Shown: one piece after another, positions 15,838 to 26,061 of the stretch | How positions within the stretch are numbered: position 1 is the first letter of the stretch | Layout: the number at the start of each line of letters is the position of its first letter | The notes under the pieces: model-generated | Databases searched by the model: none | Seen by the model: the letters and a program-made list of their open reading frames with translations, nothing else | Told to the model about the DNA's origin: nothing | Program-made: the position numbers and the translations under genes | Assembly (NCBI GenBank): GCA_949288455.1 | Contig: CASEKF010000019.1 | Span: 13,036 to 77,035 of the forward strand | From: an uncultured bacterium | GTDB lineage: Bacteria > Vulcanimicrobiota > CADAWZ01 | DNA: 64,000 bases | Direction of reading: 5' to 3'

Positions 15838-18800
15838 TTACTTTTTTTTCTCAGGCTTCGAACCGCCGAGAGATCTTACTCCGGCTCCGGAAATTAAGCT
15901 TCTTCCTTCCGAAACTTTAGTTACTTCTATTCTCGCCGACACGCTTTCTTTTAAAGCTTCCACATGGGAAATAAGACCTATCGTTCTTCCTGATTTGGCA
16001 AGAGAAGATAAAAGCTGCAGAGCCTTTGACAAGGCGTTTTCGTCAAGAGTGGCGAAACCTTCGTCAATAAACAGAGAATCGATTTTAATATCATTGGACG
16101 AAATAGCCGAAAGACCTAACGCCAAAGCCAGACTGGCCATAAAAGTTTCCCCTCCGGACAAATTGCTGACGGGTCTTATTTCTCCGCCCTGCTCGGCGTC
16201 TATTACAAAGAGCGGCGACTTGTCAAAAGCGGCTTCGTCGAAAAAATCGGCTCCTAAAGTAAGGCGATATCTTCCGTCCATTTTAAGTAAAAAAGCGTTG
16301 GCCTGCTTAAGCAAAGCGCTCAAAGTAACGCGTTGGGCAAATCTTTGATATTTGTCGCCCTTCTCGGAACCAAGCAATTTACTAAGTTTTTCCCAAGGTC
16401 TCAAAACTTCGGCCTGTTTTTCAAGACGCTCGCTGATTAACAAAGAACTCCTTTTATCGGCGTTATTCAGATCCAGCGTATGTCTAAGACGCCCTATCTC
16501 TTGAGATATCGTCTCTAAAGAACTTTCCGACTCTCGAATTTTCTCCTCTATCTCTTTTCTGGAAAAATCAAATTCCATCTCTGATTTCAAAAAATTCAAA
16601 GATTCCGACAATTCTACCTTTTTACTCTCGGCAGAATCCAATTCGCTCGACGCGCTAGAAAATCCAAGGCTGCAATCTAAAACGGATTCGTTAAGCTTAT
16701 TCCGTAAGCCTTCTATCCTCTTTTGCTCCAGCGAGACAGAGCCGGCATAACCCGGAACGTCCTCAAACAACGCAAACATAGAGCTTTTTAATTCTTCGAT
16801 AGCGTTCAGACAAGAATTCCTTCCGGAAAGAGCTTTTTTTTCGGATTCTTCTAAACGCAACAGTTTATCTTTTAAAATATTGGATTTCTGTTCTAAATCG
16901 CCGATCGCCAGCGAAGCGTTCCGATATTCTTCCTGAAGTTTCAGACGTTTTAGTTTTCTCGCTTTTAAAATATCTAAGACTTTTTCTAAGCGTCTTACGT
17001 CTAAATTGTCGATTCCATATAAAGACGCTTCCAATTTAAAAGACTCGATTGAAACGGATATTTTTTCTTGAAGACGCCTCAACGTTTTAGAGTTTTCTAA
17101 AAAAAGAGCTTCCGTTTTTAAAACCTCCTCTTTAACGGAGGCTAAACGAGCTGAATCAGATTCTATAGAAAACAAGAACGACTTTATGTTTTCATCGCAA
17201 AAACATGCGTCTCTATAAAGCCGTTCAGTTTTTTTAGCTTCGATTTCCAAAGCTTTTTCGGCGGCTTCAAGAGCTTTAGGATCATAGCAATCCATGTCAT
17301 ATTCCGAACTTACCGACTTGATCATTTCGTCCAATTCAGTCTTCTTTTTCTGCAATTTTTCCAAAGAATCGCGATTTATCTTTATCTCGGCTCCCAGAGA
17401 AGCTTTGCGAATTTTTAAGGTCTCTAATTCAGACTCGATATCCGAAATAGACTTTTCTAAAGCTCCCAATTCATTCTCGGCGTCTGAAGCGAAAGGAATA
17501 TTTCCAAGAGCGTAAGGATGATAAACGGAGCCGCAAAGAGGACAGGGAACATCGTCTTTCAAAGCTTTTCTCTCGTTTGAAAACGATAAAATTTTAGCGA
17601 TAGTCCTCAATTCTATTTCAAGCTCTTTTTTTCTTAAATATCGACCGTTTTTTTCAAGCTCAAACTTGGAAACGGATCTTAAGCATAAATCCAACTCGCT
17701 CTTACGATTAGCCTCGTTATCCGACGTCAGCCTTATTTCTGCCTCGATCTCCGTTCTTTCCTTTAATAAAGCCAGCAAGGACTTAATGCGTTCCAGTTTA
17801 TCTTTACAAGCGTCTAAGGAATCTGAAATCTCCCGCGCAGACAGCGACGAGAGTTCTTCCCGGGCCGCTTTGGCAACGCTGAGATTCTTACGATTTTCTC
17901 CTTCATGCTCCAGCAATTCGCGGGAAGCCCGGCGAAGAACGCTTAGCCGCTTTTCCAAATCTGAGATTTCTATTCCCTTCAAATCGGCCAGTTCGGAGTC
18001 TTTAATAATTTCTCGACCTTTTAAATCCAAAGCGGAAAAATTTTCAATAAGATCTTGATCTCTCTCAGTATTTTGTAAAGCGTCTTCCAAAACCGCGCTT
18101 CTCTTTTTGAGTTCTTCAAAAGCGGAAACGTTTTTTTCGATTTTACCCGCCGCAACGGCCTTTTCCGTTAAGGCAACTTCGTAATCGGACTCGTAATTTT
18201 TTAAAGATAGTTCCTTCTCCTTTATCACGGCTTCTTTTTCCGAAGCTAAGCGAAGTTTTTCGGAAATACGATCGTAAACTCTCTCGAACTCAATTTGCCT
18301 CAATTTAAGTTTTTCGAGCTCTTCGGAAAATTTTTTCTTACGCAGCCCGGCTTCTTCGATTTTTACAAGATACGAAGCCAGATCTTTTTCTAAAAAGTCC
18401 CTGCGATTCAAAAGATCTTCGGCCTTTCTCAGACGTTTTAACAACCTGTTTAATTCGAGCGCATACGACTCTTTAGCGTTCTTTTCCTGAACGAGTCCGT
18501 TTTCTTCTTCCGTAGTCAAAAGGCGCAAATTGTTTTTTTCAGTTAAAATATCTCCGTATTTTTTTTTCTCTTCCTCGGTTTTTTTATAAATTTTCACCGA
18601 AAGTTTTCTATAAAAATCAGTTTTGGTAATCTTTTCAAGAATTTCCGTTCTGCCGTTTCTATCCGCTTTCAGAAAATCGGCGAAAGCTCCTTGCGCCAAC
18701 ATAACCGATTTGGTAAACTGAGAAAAAGTAACTCCTATTTTCCCGGCTATGGCAAGTTCATATTTCGCCGAACTTTTTTCTTCAAAACACAGCTCTTCCA

Positions 18801-19164
18801 GACCGTCTTCTTTAATTTCATAAAGTTTCAAAAAGACGTTTTGCAAAGCTCCTTCGGGCTTTTTCCTGGCTCTTGACTGTTCAAAGCGACTTTTATAAAT
18901 TTTGCCGGAAGACTCGAACTCAACTTCGGAATAACATTCGCCGCACCCTTTAGACATAACTTCGTTTCCCGATTTTTGAACGGACTCCCTGGGAGTTCGT
19001 CCATATAAAGCTAAACAAACGGAGTCCAGAATAGTCGTCTTTCCGGAACCCGTAGGACCGGTAATAGCGAAAATACCGGAAGAAAAAACAGGATTAGTAA
19101 AATCTATCTCCCATTCTTTTTGAAGAGAATTTAAGTTTTTAAACTTAATTTTTAATATTTTCAT
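15838..19164 (-). CDS. sbcC: SbcC exonuclease subunit (Rad50-like)
   Basis: A 1108-residue SMC-like ATPase. Walker A GPTGSGKTT lies at about 36-44. Long coiled coils flank a zinc hook with C541-P-L-C544. Near the C-terminus come the ABC signature LSGGETFMASLALALGLS and the Walker B LFIDEGFATLDE. With SbcD it forms the nuclease that opens DNA hairpins and protein-blocked ends. ATG at 19164 (MKILKIKFKNLN) matches the family start and has GGGAG upstream; the 23-codon extension is rejected. It follows sbcD after 112 nt in the same direction. Confidence 0.95.
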   Translation of the reverse strand: MKILKIKFKNLNSLQKEWEIDFTNPVFSSGIFAITGPTGSGKTTILDSVCLALYGRTPRESVQKSGNEVMSKGCGECYSEVEFESSGKIYKSRFEQSRARKKPEGALQNVFLKLYEIKEDGLEELCFEEKSSAKYELAIAGKIGVTFSQFTKSVMLAQGAFADFLKADRNGRTEILEKITKTDFYRKLSVKIYKKTEEEKKKYGDILTEKNNLRLLTTEEENGLVQEKNAKESYALELNRLLKRLRKAEDLLNRRDFLEKDLASYLVKIEEAGLRKKKFSEELEKLKLRQIEFERVYDRISEKLRLASEKEAVIKEKELSLKNYESDYEVALTEKAVAAGKIEKNVSAFEELKKRSAVLEDALQNTERDQDLIENFSALDLKGREIIKDSELADLKGIEISDLEKRLSVLRRASRELLEHEGENRKNLSVAKAAREELSSLSAREISDSLDACKDKLERIKSLLALLKERTEIEAEIRLTSDNEANRKSELDLCLRSVSKFELEKNGRYLRKKELEIELRTIAKILSFSNERKALKDDVPCPLCGSVYHPYALGNIPFASDAENELGALEKSISDIESELETLKIRKASLGAEIKINRDSLEKLQKKKTELDEMIKSVSSEYDMDCYDPKALEAAEKALEIEAKKTERLYRDACFCDENIKSFLFSIESDSARLASVKEEVLKTEALFLENSKTLRRLQEKISVSIESFKLEASLYGIDNLDVRRLEKVLDILKARKLKRLKLQEEYRNASLAIGDLEQKSNILKDKLLRLEESEKKALSGRNSCLNAIEELKSSMFALFEDVPGYAGSVSLEQKRIEGLRNKLNESVLDCSLGFSSASSELDSAESKKVELSESLNFLKSEMEFDFSRKEIEEKIRESESSLETISQEIGRLRHTLDLNNADKRSSLLISERLEKQAEVLRPWEKLSKLLGSEKGDKYQRFAQRVTLSALLKQANAFLLKMDGRYRLTLGADFFDEAAFDKSPLFVIDAEQGGEIRPVSNLSGGETFMASLALALGLSAISSNDIKIDSLFIDEGFATLDENALSKALQLLSSLAKSGRTIGLISHVEALKESVSARIEVTKVSEGRSLISGAGVRSLGGSKPEKKK

Positions 19165-19276
19165 AATAGATCTCCCAATAACGGCAATAGACGAAAAACA
19201 GAAAAAAACCATACGGGCGCGACAAGGCTCCAAACGATTTTAAAACGGCTCCTGTTTTGAGGATAAAAGCGAAAAC

Positions 19277-20527
19277 TTAAATCCCGTCTTCAAGAAGAAG
19301 TTCCAACGCTTCCCGATACGTTCCGCGAAGCTCGTCTTTCTCGTCTTCAGATAAATTTTCTCTATCAAGCCTCATCTCAAAAATTCTGTCCCTATCGTCC
19401 GTAAGCATAGCTATATCCGCGCCTTCGTCCCGTTCGTACGCAGACAAATCGCAAAATTCAGTTTTTAACTTTAATACTTTAAAAAGCGAACCTTCGGAAA
19501 TTTCGTCGACAATTCTTCTAAACTCTTCAAAAACGCTTTTGCGACCTGAAAATATAATTTCCAGATAATCGTCCGCGCCTGAAGACTTCAACGCGTTTAA
19601 ACGGCAAGATATATCGTCGGGAGAAGAACTTTTCAATCTTGTCATTTTATGAAACTCAGGCGCATGAACGAGTTTTAACTCCGGCTTTTTACCGTTGAAA
19701 GTTACCAGGCATACAGACTTTTGTCCGGTTTCCCCAAAACTTAATCTAAGAGGAGAGCCGCTATAGCGCCTCATAGGATTTTCGGAACTCAACGTCTGAG
19801 GCATATGTATATGCCCTAGGGCAAGATAATCTATTTCCTCAGGGAAACCCGAAGGCTCTACTTTTACGGCGTTACCCCAAAAAGAAATAGTTCTCTCCTC
19901 CGTATCCTGCCCCTCCCCGCAAAAAACGGATTCGGAACATGGCATATTTGAAGCGAACAAATGTCCTACGGCAATGATCGGAATATCTCTCGCGCCTCTG
20001 ATTTTGGACGCCTTAGCCGCTACTTCTTTATAATGAGCCGAAATAGCGGAGGAATAAGCGGCGTTTTGCTCTTCGAAGGTTTCTCCGGCTCTAACCGAAG
20101 AGATATCCTTTTCTCTAAGATACGGAACGGCGCATACAAGAGCTTCGAGTTCTCCGTTTTCATCTTTAATCTCGACTATTTCGTCTTCAATTTTTTCAGA
20201 TAACTCTGACGAAACAAATACGCTTAAAGAATCAAGAATACTTTTGGGAGCTCCAAGAAATTCGGCAGAATCATGATTTCCCGAAGTGATTATAACCTTT
20301 CTGCAGGAAGTCTTTAAAAGAGAAGACAGAAAACGGTAATACAATTTTCTTGAAGAGTTCGAAGGGTTAGGAACTTCGAAAATATCTCCGGCGGCGATGA
20401 AAACGTCTACCTTTTCTTCTTCAACGATTTTGACAAGCCATAAAAAGAGACTGTTAAATTCTTCGTCCCTCGCTTGTTCGTATATCTTTTTGCCAATATG
20501 AATATCGGAAGTATGCAAAATCTTCAT
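19277..20527 (-). CDS. sbcD: SbcD nuclease subunit (Mre11-like)
   Basis: A 416-residue metallophosphoesterase with all five motifs: TSDIHIGKK, AAGDIFE, SGNHDS, VGHLF and LGHIH. This is the catalytic Mn-dependent subunit working with SbcC. The C-terminal 120 residues form the capping and partner-binding part. The ATG at 20527 is selected because MKILHTSDIHIG is the usual family beginning. Gene order sbcD-sbcC is the usual one. Confidence 0.95.
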   Translation of the reverse strand: MKILHTSDIHIGKKIYEQARDEEFNSLFLWLVKIVEEEKVDVFIAAGDIFEVPNPSNSSRKLYYRFLSSLLKTSCRKVIITSGNHDSAEFLGAPKSILDSLSVFVSSELSEKIEDEIVEIKDENGELEALVCAVPYLREKDISSVRAGETFEEQNAAYSSAISAHYKEVAAKASKIRGARDIPIIAVGHLFASNMPCSESVFCGEGQDTEERTISFWGNAVKVEPSGFPEEIDYLALGHIHMPQTLSSENPMRRYSGSPLRLSFGETGQKSVCLVTFNGKKPELKLVHAPEFHKMTRLKSSSPDDISCRLNALKSSGADDYLEIIFSGRKSVFEEFRRIVDEISEGSLFKVLKLKTEFCDLSAYERDEGADIAMLTDDRDRIFEMRLDRENLSEDEKDELRGTYREALELLLEDGI

Positions 20528-20649
20528 TATCAATTCTATTCTCCAAGCTGCGCGATCCAAAATAAAAGAAATTTAAGACAAAATTAATTTAGGCGTATCT
20601 TCGGCGCGCAACGCTTAGACGACGCGACCCGCCGACTACGCAAGAAAAA

Positions 20650-21786
20650 TTATAGAAATTCTTCCGCTATTTCGCTCTGGATCGGAAAATATTTATAAGG
20701 GACTATAAATCTTTCGCCTCGTCGTTCAATTAAGCCCAGCGACGTTAATTTTTTCAGCGCGACAGAAAAAATTTCAGAAAAACGCCTGCCAAAAATTCCG
20801 TAAAAATACTCGTCGTTGACGCCTTCGTCAGTTCTGAGCGCGAGCATAGCGTATTCGCCCATCTTGCGTTTTAAAGAAAGATTCTCCAAAAATATTCCCG
20901 GAGTTACGTTTTTCTTTAATAAGCCGATATATCTAAAAGGAGACGCGACATTTTTTATTCTGCTTTTAGAAATAAACGAACAAGCCGAAGATCCGAACCC
21001 TACGTATTCCCCATACGACCAGTAATTCATATTATGAAGACAAACTCGACCGTTCAAGGCAAAATTTGATATTTCATAATGACGATAGCCTTTCTCCGAT
21101 AAAAAATTATGAGCGAAATTAAACATATCGGCAAGCTCTTCATCCGAAGGACAAAGCAAATCTCCGGAAAGACACGCGTCGCCCATAGAAGTAAACGGCT
21201 CGGGATAAAACATATAAAGAGAAAGATGTTCCGCCCCAAGCTCTACGGCTTTTAACAGATCCGAAGCCAAAACTTGGAGAGAATGCCCCGGAAAACCAAA
21301 TATTAAATCAAGCCCTACGGCATTAAATCCCGCCTCCAATGCGGAACGTATCGATATTTCCAGGTCAAACGACGAATGAAGTCGTCCCAAAACTTTAAGA
21401 AGATTATCGTCAAACGTCTGACCTCCAATACTGACGCGATTTATACCCGCTTTTCTAAATTCCTTAAAAAGTCCGCTTTTCAAAGAAGAAGGGTTGGCTT
21501 CCAAAGATATTTCAGCCCCGCACGATATATGCGAAAAAGAATTCAGAGCGTCCAGCGTCTTATTTATAGCCTGAGGCGACAGAACGGAAGGGGTGCCTCC
21601 GCCGAAAAAAACCGTGTCAACGCCGGATCGGCTAATTGAAGAGCGTCTTAAACGCATTTCTCTTAAGACCGCTTCCAAATAATCCTCGATAACGCTTTCA
21701 TTCCATTGAGAAACAGGCGCCGAATCGAAAGCGCAGTAAAAACATTTTCGTATGCAAAACGGAATATGAAAATAGACTCCGGTCAT
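20650..21786 (-). CDS. hemW: HemW-like radical SAM protein
   Basis: A 378-residue radical SAM enzyme. The CxxxCxxC cluster motif is CIRKCFYC at residues 11-18, followed by GGGTPSVL, SLEANP and the HemW C-terminal domain. Family members were long called oxygen-independent coproporphyrinogen oxidase, but HemW proper is a heme chaperone. The extra Cys directly after the cluster that marks true HemN/HemW variants is not decisive here. Its ATG overlaps the stop of the DUF362/ferredoxin gene by 4 nt, so the two are translated together. Confidence 0.85.
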   Translation of the reverse strand: MTGVYFHIPFCIRKCFYCAFDSAPVSQWNESVIEDYLEAVLREMRLRRSSISRSGVDTVFFGGGTPSVLSPQAINKTLDALNSFSHISCGAEISLEANPSSLKSGLFKEFRKAGINRVSIGGQTFDDNLLKVLGRLHSSFDLEISIRSALEAGFNAVGLDLIFGFPGHSLQVLASDLLKAVELGAEHLSLYMFYPEPFTSMGDACLSGDLLCPSDEELADMFNFAHNFLSEKGYRHYEISNFALNGRVCLHNMNYWSYGEYVGFGSSACSFISKSRIKNVASPFRYIGLLKKNVTPGIFLENLSLKRKMGEYAMLALRTDEGVNDEYFYGIFGRRFSEIFSVALKKLTSLGLIERRGERFIVPYKYFPIQSEIAEEFL

Positions 21787-22916
21787 CTTTTCTTCACCGG
21801 GGCGAGAAAATTCATTATAAAAGTCTTTTTAATATCTACGGCCGCATGCGGACAAAGTTCATGACAGCAAAAACATCTGATGCATTTAGAATGATCGCAA
21901 TTGGGTTTTCCGTCGTTCATGTTTATAGCTCCCGCAGGACAGATCTTAGCGCAATAGCCGCATGACTTGCATCTGTCCGAAAAATGAACTTTAGGCCTTA
22001 TTAACTTCTCCGCTATATTCGTCCATATACCGCTTACGAATCGAAAATTCATAGACGAAGGAAGTTTGACGTCCGTCAAACGCGATTTCACGGGATCCAA
22101 GCCCACGCATTCGACTTTGTCTAAGTCTACTAAATTCCTTTTTGCGGCATGAGCTAAAACCGGGATTTTTAAAGGATCTATTCCCAATAGCCTTGCCGCC
22201 GCGACGTCAAGACAAAAAGCGTTTTCCGAAGCCAAAACGAACCCCATCGGCCTCACTCTTCCGGAAGTGGGCCCGTCTCCATCCATTCCCACTATGCCGT
22301 CCATAATGGAAAGACCGGGACTTGAAGCCAGAAAGATATCTATAAGAGCGTCGGCAAAATGGCCGTAATCGGGCATTCTGAAATGATATTCCATCTTCTT
22401 TAATCCCGGAACGGAACCGAACATATTTTTTACGGCTCCCGTAAAAACCATTTGGCAATGAGTCTTCATCTTAGGAAGATTCACGATAAAATCTACGTCT
22501 TTAAGAGGCTTTAATATCTCCGGTTTTTTAAGAAATAAGGCTTTCGGATTGTCCGCCTCTATAGTAGATACGTCGTAATTCAAAGAAACGTTTTCCCGCT
22601 CCAGAGGAAGCAGACCGCAAGTTTTATAAATTCCTTTGAGAACTTCGGGTTTATAAATATTTCCGGGACTATCTATAATCACGACGGACGCTCCGGCTTC
22701 AGTCAACAAATCTGCTACGGCCGCGACGAAAGAAGGATGAGTCGTAGCGGCGGCGTCAGGTTTTTTAGCCATAACCAAATTGACTTTTAAAGCCGCTTTC
22801 ATACCTTTTTTTATAAATTTGCTTAAGCCTCCCAGCAAATTAAGAGCCTCTTCTACGCTCTTTTTTGAATTGTCATAAGAATCGGACCTGACTATGGCCG
22901 TTTTCATATTGTTCAT
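21783..22916 (-). CDS. DUF362 protein with 2[4Fe-4S] ferredoxin domain
   Basis: A 377-residue protein. DUF362 covers about 1-300 (K-V-N-L-V-M..., VNLPKMKTHCQMVFTGAVKN). A C-terminal ferredoxin domain has two cluster motifs, CKSCGYCAKICP and CIRCFCCHELCP. Such proteins occur widely in anaerobes, with an unproven redox role. Two Met codons are possible starts (22916 and 22907); GAGGAG fits both imperfectly. It overlaps hemW. Confidence 0.85.
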   Translation of the reverse strand: MNNMKTAIVRSDSYDNSKKSVEEALNLLGGLSKFIKKGMKAALKVNLVMAKKPDAAATTHPSFVAAVADLLTEAGASVVIIDSPGNIYKPEVLKGIYKTCGLLPLERENVSLNYDVSTIEADNPKALFLKKPEILKPLKDVDFIVNLPKMKTHCQMVFTGAVKNMFGSVPGLKKMEYHFRMPDYGHFADALIDIFLASSPGLSIMDGIVGMDGDGPTSGRVRPMGFVLASENAFCLDVAAARLLGIDPLKIPVLAHAAKRNLVDLDKVECVGLDPVKSRLTDVKLPSSMNFRFVSGIWTNIAEKLIRPKVHFSDRCKSCGYCAKICPAGAINMNDGKPNCDHSKCIRCFCCHELCPHAAVDIKKTFIMNFLAPVKKR

Positions 22917-22986
22917 AGGCTCCTCATACTTAAAAAATATCTTCGAACCGTCAAAATGTTACTATAAAACGCTGCGAATAACGCGC

Positions 22987-24657
22987 TTAAAAAAGACCTG
23001 AAATCAAGCCGGAGTCGTCTATATCAATATTTTCAGCCGCAGGATTCGCCGATAATCCGGGCATAGTCATAATATTGCCGGCCAAAGCTACTATAAATCC
23101 GGCTCCGGCAGAGACTCTAAGTTCTCTTACGTTAATAAAGAAATCTTTAGGAACGCCATATAGAGAAGGGTTGTCAGAAAAGCTGTACTGCGTTTTCGCG
23201 ACGCATATAGGCAGTTTATCGAACCCGTACCCGCTCAGGCTTTCCATCTGTTTCTTAGCCGCGGGCGTAAATTTAGCTCCGCAGCCGCCGTAAATTTTTA
23301 CAGCTATATTATCAAGTTTTTCAGAAATTGAAGAATTAAGATCATATGCGAATTCCAAGCTCGATTCAGTTTCGCAAAGTTCAACAACCGCTTTCGCCAG
23401 CTCTATTCCTCCGGAAGATCCTTCTTTCCATACGTTCGACAGAGCCGCCCTGATTCCCGTTGATTCGCACTTAGCTAACAACGCTTCAATTTCAGCTTCG
23501 GTATCTGAAGGGAAAACGTTGATCGCTACGATGCATGGAAGTTTAAAAACCTCGCGTATATTTGACACATGACGCTCTAAATTACAAAAGCCTCTGTCTA
23601 AAGCGTCTAAATTTTCTAAATTCAGCTCGGTTTTCTTGACCCCTCCATGATATTTTAAAGCCCTCGCCGTAGCTACTACTACGGCGCACGAAGGCTTAAG
23701 TCCGGAAGTTCTGCACTTTATGTCGAAAAATTTTTCCGCTCCCAAATCGGCTCCGAAGCCGGCTTCCGTAACAGCGTAATCGGCAATTCTCAAAGCCGTT
23801 TCAGTCGCGGCCAAAGAATTGCAGCCATGAGCTATATTCGCAAAAGGTCCGCCATGGATTAGAACCGGAGTATGTTCTAACGTCTGCGCCAGATTAGGTT
23901 TCAAAGCGTCTTTTAAAAGCGCGGCCATAGCCCCCTGCGCTTTGAGCTCTCCGGCTCTTACCGGTTCGCCGGAATAGGTTCTGGCGGGTATTATGTCAGA
24001 TAAACGCTTTTTCAGTTCTCCGATATCTTTAGACAAGCATAAAATAGCCATTACTTCCGAAGCCACGGTAATATCAAAACCGTCTTCCCTTGGAACTCCG
24101 TCAGTCTTTCCGCCCAAACCCGATACGATATTTCTAAGCTGCCTGTCGTTAATATCAAGACAACGTCTCCAGGATATCTGCCTTGGATCTATGTTCAAAA
24201 GATTGCCATGATATATATGGGCGTCCAACATAGCCGCAAGAAGATTGTTCGCTGCGCCTACCGCGTGTATATCTCCCGTGAAATGAAGATTAATGTCTTC
24301 CATCGGCATAACCTGAGCCATACCTCCGCCGGCAGCTCCTCCCTTTAATCCGAATACCGGACCGAGAGAAGGTTCCCTCAAAGCCGCGGCGGCTTTCGCC
24401 CCTATCTTTGAGAGAGAATCGGCCAATCCTACGGTGGTAGTAGTTTTGCCTTCTCCCGCAGGCGTCGGAGTTATGGCCGTCACAAGAATTAATTTTCCCC
24501 TTTTAGCGGGCTCGGAGAGAAAAGATAAATTGATCTTAGCTTTATCACGACCGCATATTTCCAAATATTTTGCCGGAATCGAGGCTTTTTCCGCTATTTC
24601 AGCAATATTTTTAGGACGCGCCGAACGAGCTATTTCTATATCGCTTTTAAATTTCAT
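22987..24657 (-). CDS. fhs: Formate-tetrahydrofolate ligase
   Basis: A 556-residue enzyme joining formate and tetrahydrofolate with ATP to give 10-formyl-THF. The P-loop lies in [16 protein letters not shown] at about 62-77, and [18 protein letters not shown] follows. The length is that of the family. AAGGAG lies 8 nt before the ATG. In purine- and amino-acid-fermenting anaerobes the reaction runs backwards and makes ATP, which fits its place next to ygeW and ygeY. Confidence 0.97.
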   Translation of the reverse strand: MKFKSDIEIARSARPKNIAEIAEKASIPAKYLEICGRDKAKINLSFLSEPAKRGKLILVTAITPTPAGEGKTTTTVGLADSLSKIGAKAAAALREPSLGPVFGLKGGAAGGGMAQVMPMEDINLHFTGDIHAVGAANNLLAAMLDAHIYHGNLLNIDPRQISWRRCLDINDRQLRNIVSGLGGKTDGVPREDGFDITVASEVMAILCLSKDIGELKKRLSDIIPARTYSGEPVRAGELKAQGAMAALLKDALKPNLAQTLEHTPVLIHGGPFANIAHGCNSLAATETALRIADYAVTEAGFGADLGAEKFFDIKCRTSGLKPSCAVVVATARALKYHGGVKKTELNLENLDALDRGFCNLERHVSNIREVFKLPCIVAINVFPSDTEAEIEALLAKCESTGIRAALSNVWKEGSSGGIELAKAVVELCETESSLEFAYDLNSSISEKLDNIAVKIYGGCGAKFTPAAKKQMESLSGYGFDKLPICVAKTQYSFSDNPSLYGVPKDFFINVRELRVSAGAGFIVALAGNIMTMPGLSANPAAENIDIDDSGLISGLF

Positions 24658-24730
24658 AAACTTTACTCCTTATTTTATTAAAAAATCGGGTAGGAGACGG
24701 AAATTTTCTATAGTTAAAAATTCGGACTTT

Positions 24731-24761
24731 AAAAAAGGAGGCGATATTTGTTCGCCTCCTT
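24731..24761 (-). terminator. Intrinsic terminator of ygeW
   Basis: A perfect 10-bp stem (AAGGAGGCGA at 24735-24744, TCGCCTCCTT at 24752-24761) with a T6 run on the minus strand (24731-24736), beginning 17 nt past the ygeW stop. Confidence 0.88.
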
Positions 24762-24777
24762 CAAGTATTTTTTGAAA

Positions 24778-25977
24778 TTATTTTATTCTAGGCTTAGACT
24801 CATTTAAAAGAGCGCCGAAAGTATCGGCGGGATCCGCTTTCTTGGCTAAGAATATCATAGCCGCTATTATATAAGGCTTAAAGCTGGCTTGTTTATAAAG
24901 GGGAATCCTATAACGATCAAAGACGGAAGCAGCCACTTCTCCGGCTTTGCAAGAAACTCCGGTTATATCGGCAGGCAGACAGTGAAGATAAAGAGCTTCT
25001 CCATTTTTAGTCTTTTTCATCATTTCTTCGGTGCATTCCCAATTTTTAAACTTAGCGTTTTGTTCCAGGAGTTCCTTTTCAAGTTTCTTTATGCCTTCTA
25101 TATCTGATTCTACGTAAAGCTTGGATCTTTTTTCCATGGCTTTAAACGGAGCCCAGCTTTTAGGATATACTATATCGGCTCCTTCAAACGCTTCTTCCAT
25201 AGAATTAGTTTTAAGGAATTTGCACCCTAAAAGCTCGGCGTTTTTCCTTCCTATCTTCTCGACCTCAGGCATTATCTCGTAACCTTCCGGATGCGCCAAA
25301 GTCACGTCCATGCCGAATCGGGTCATTAACCCTATTACTCCCTGAGGAACGGACAACGGCTTTCCGTAAGACGGAGAATAAGCCCAGGTCATAGCCACTT
25401 TCTTACCTCTAAGTTTTTCGACTCCCCCAAAATGATGGATGACATGAAGCATATCCGCCATAATCTGAGTGGGATGGTCTATATCGCACTGCAAATCGAC
25501 TAAAACCGGCCTCTGTTCGAGAACTCCGTCTCTATAACCTTCCTCGACGGATTTAGCCACGCTTCTCATATATTTATTTCCTTCGCCTATATACATATCG
25601 TCTCTTATGCCGATAACGTCGGCCATAAACGATATCATATTAGCCGTCTCTCTTACCGTTTCTCCATGCGCGATCTGAGATCTGCTTTCGTCAAGATCCT
25701 GAACTTCGATGCCTAACATATTGCAGGCCGACGCAAAACTGAATCTTGTTCTTGTCGAATTGTCGCGGAAAAGAGAAATCCCAAGACCGGAATCAAAAAT
25801 TCTGGTCGAAATATTAGCTTCTCTCAAACCTCGCAAGATATCGGCGGCAAGAAACGTCGCCATAATTTCATCGTCTGTCTTATGCCAGGTTTCAAAAAAA
25901 TCGTTTAGATACATATTTTTATAATCATAATCCGTAAGACGGCTTATTAATTTGGCGATTTTTACTTTATCCATCAT
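24778..25977 (-). CDS. ygeW: YgeW-type carbamoyltransferase
   Basis: A 399-residue aspartate/ornithine-carbamoyltransferase relative. The carbamoyl-phosphate loop is F-R-D-N-S-T-R-T-R-F-S at about 70-80, and the HCLP motif is LYLHCLPADITG near 340. DHPTQIMADMLH is also present. Length and sequence fit the YgeW group, whose substrate is not firmly established and which accompanies purine-catabolic selenoenzyme genes. AGGAG precedes two adjacent ATG codons, so the start is 25977 or 25974. ygeY lies 84 nt upstream in the same direction. Confidence 0.88.
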   Translation of the reverse strand: MMDKVKIAKLISRLTDYDYKNMYLNDFFETWHKTDDEIMATFLAADILRGLREANISTRIFDSGLGISLFRDNSTRTRFSFASACNMLGIEVQDLDESRSQIAHGETVRETANMISFMADVIGIRDDMYIGEGNKYMRSVAKSVEEGYRDGVLEQRPVLVDLQCDIDHPTQIMADMLHVIHHFGGVEKLRGKKVAMTWAYSPSYGKPLSVPQGVIGLMTRFGMDVTLAHPEGYEIMPEVEKIGRKNAELLGCKFLKTNSMEEAFEGADIVYPKSWAPFKAMEKRSKLYVESDIEGIKKLEKELLEQNAKFKNWECTEEMMKKTKNGEALYLHCLPADITGVSCKAGEVAASVFDRYRIPLYKQASFKPYIIAAMIFLAKKADPADTFGALLNESKPRIK

Positions 25978-26061
25978 AAAACTCCTAATTGATTTAATAA
26001 AAACGTCGATTAATTTAAAATTAAAAATAATAGTACGATAAAAGCGTATAAAGGACTTAAA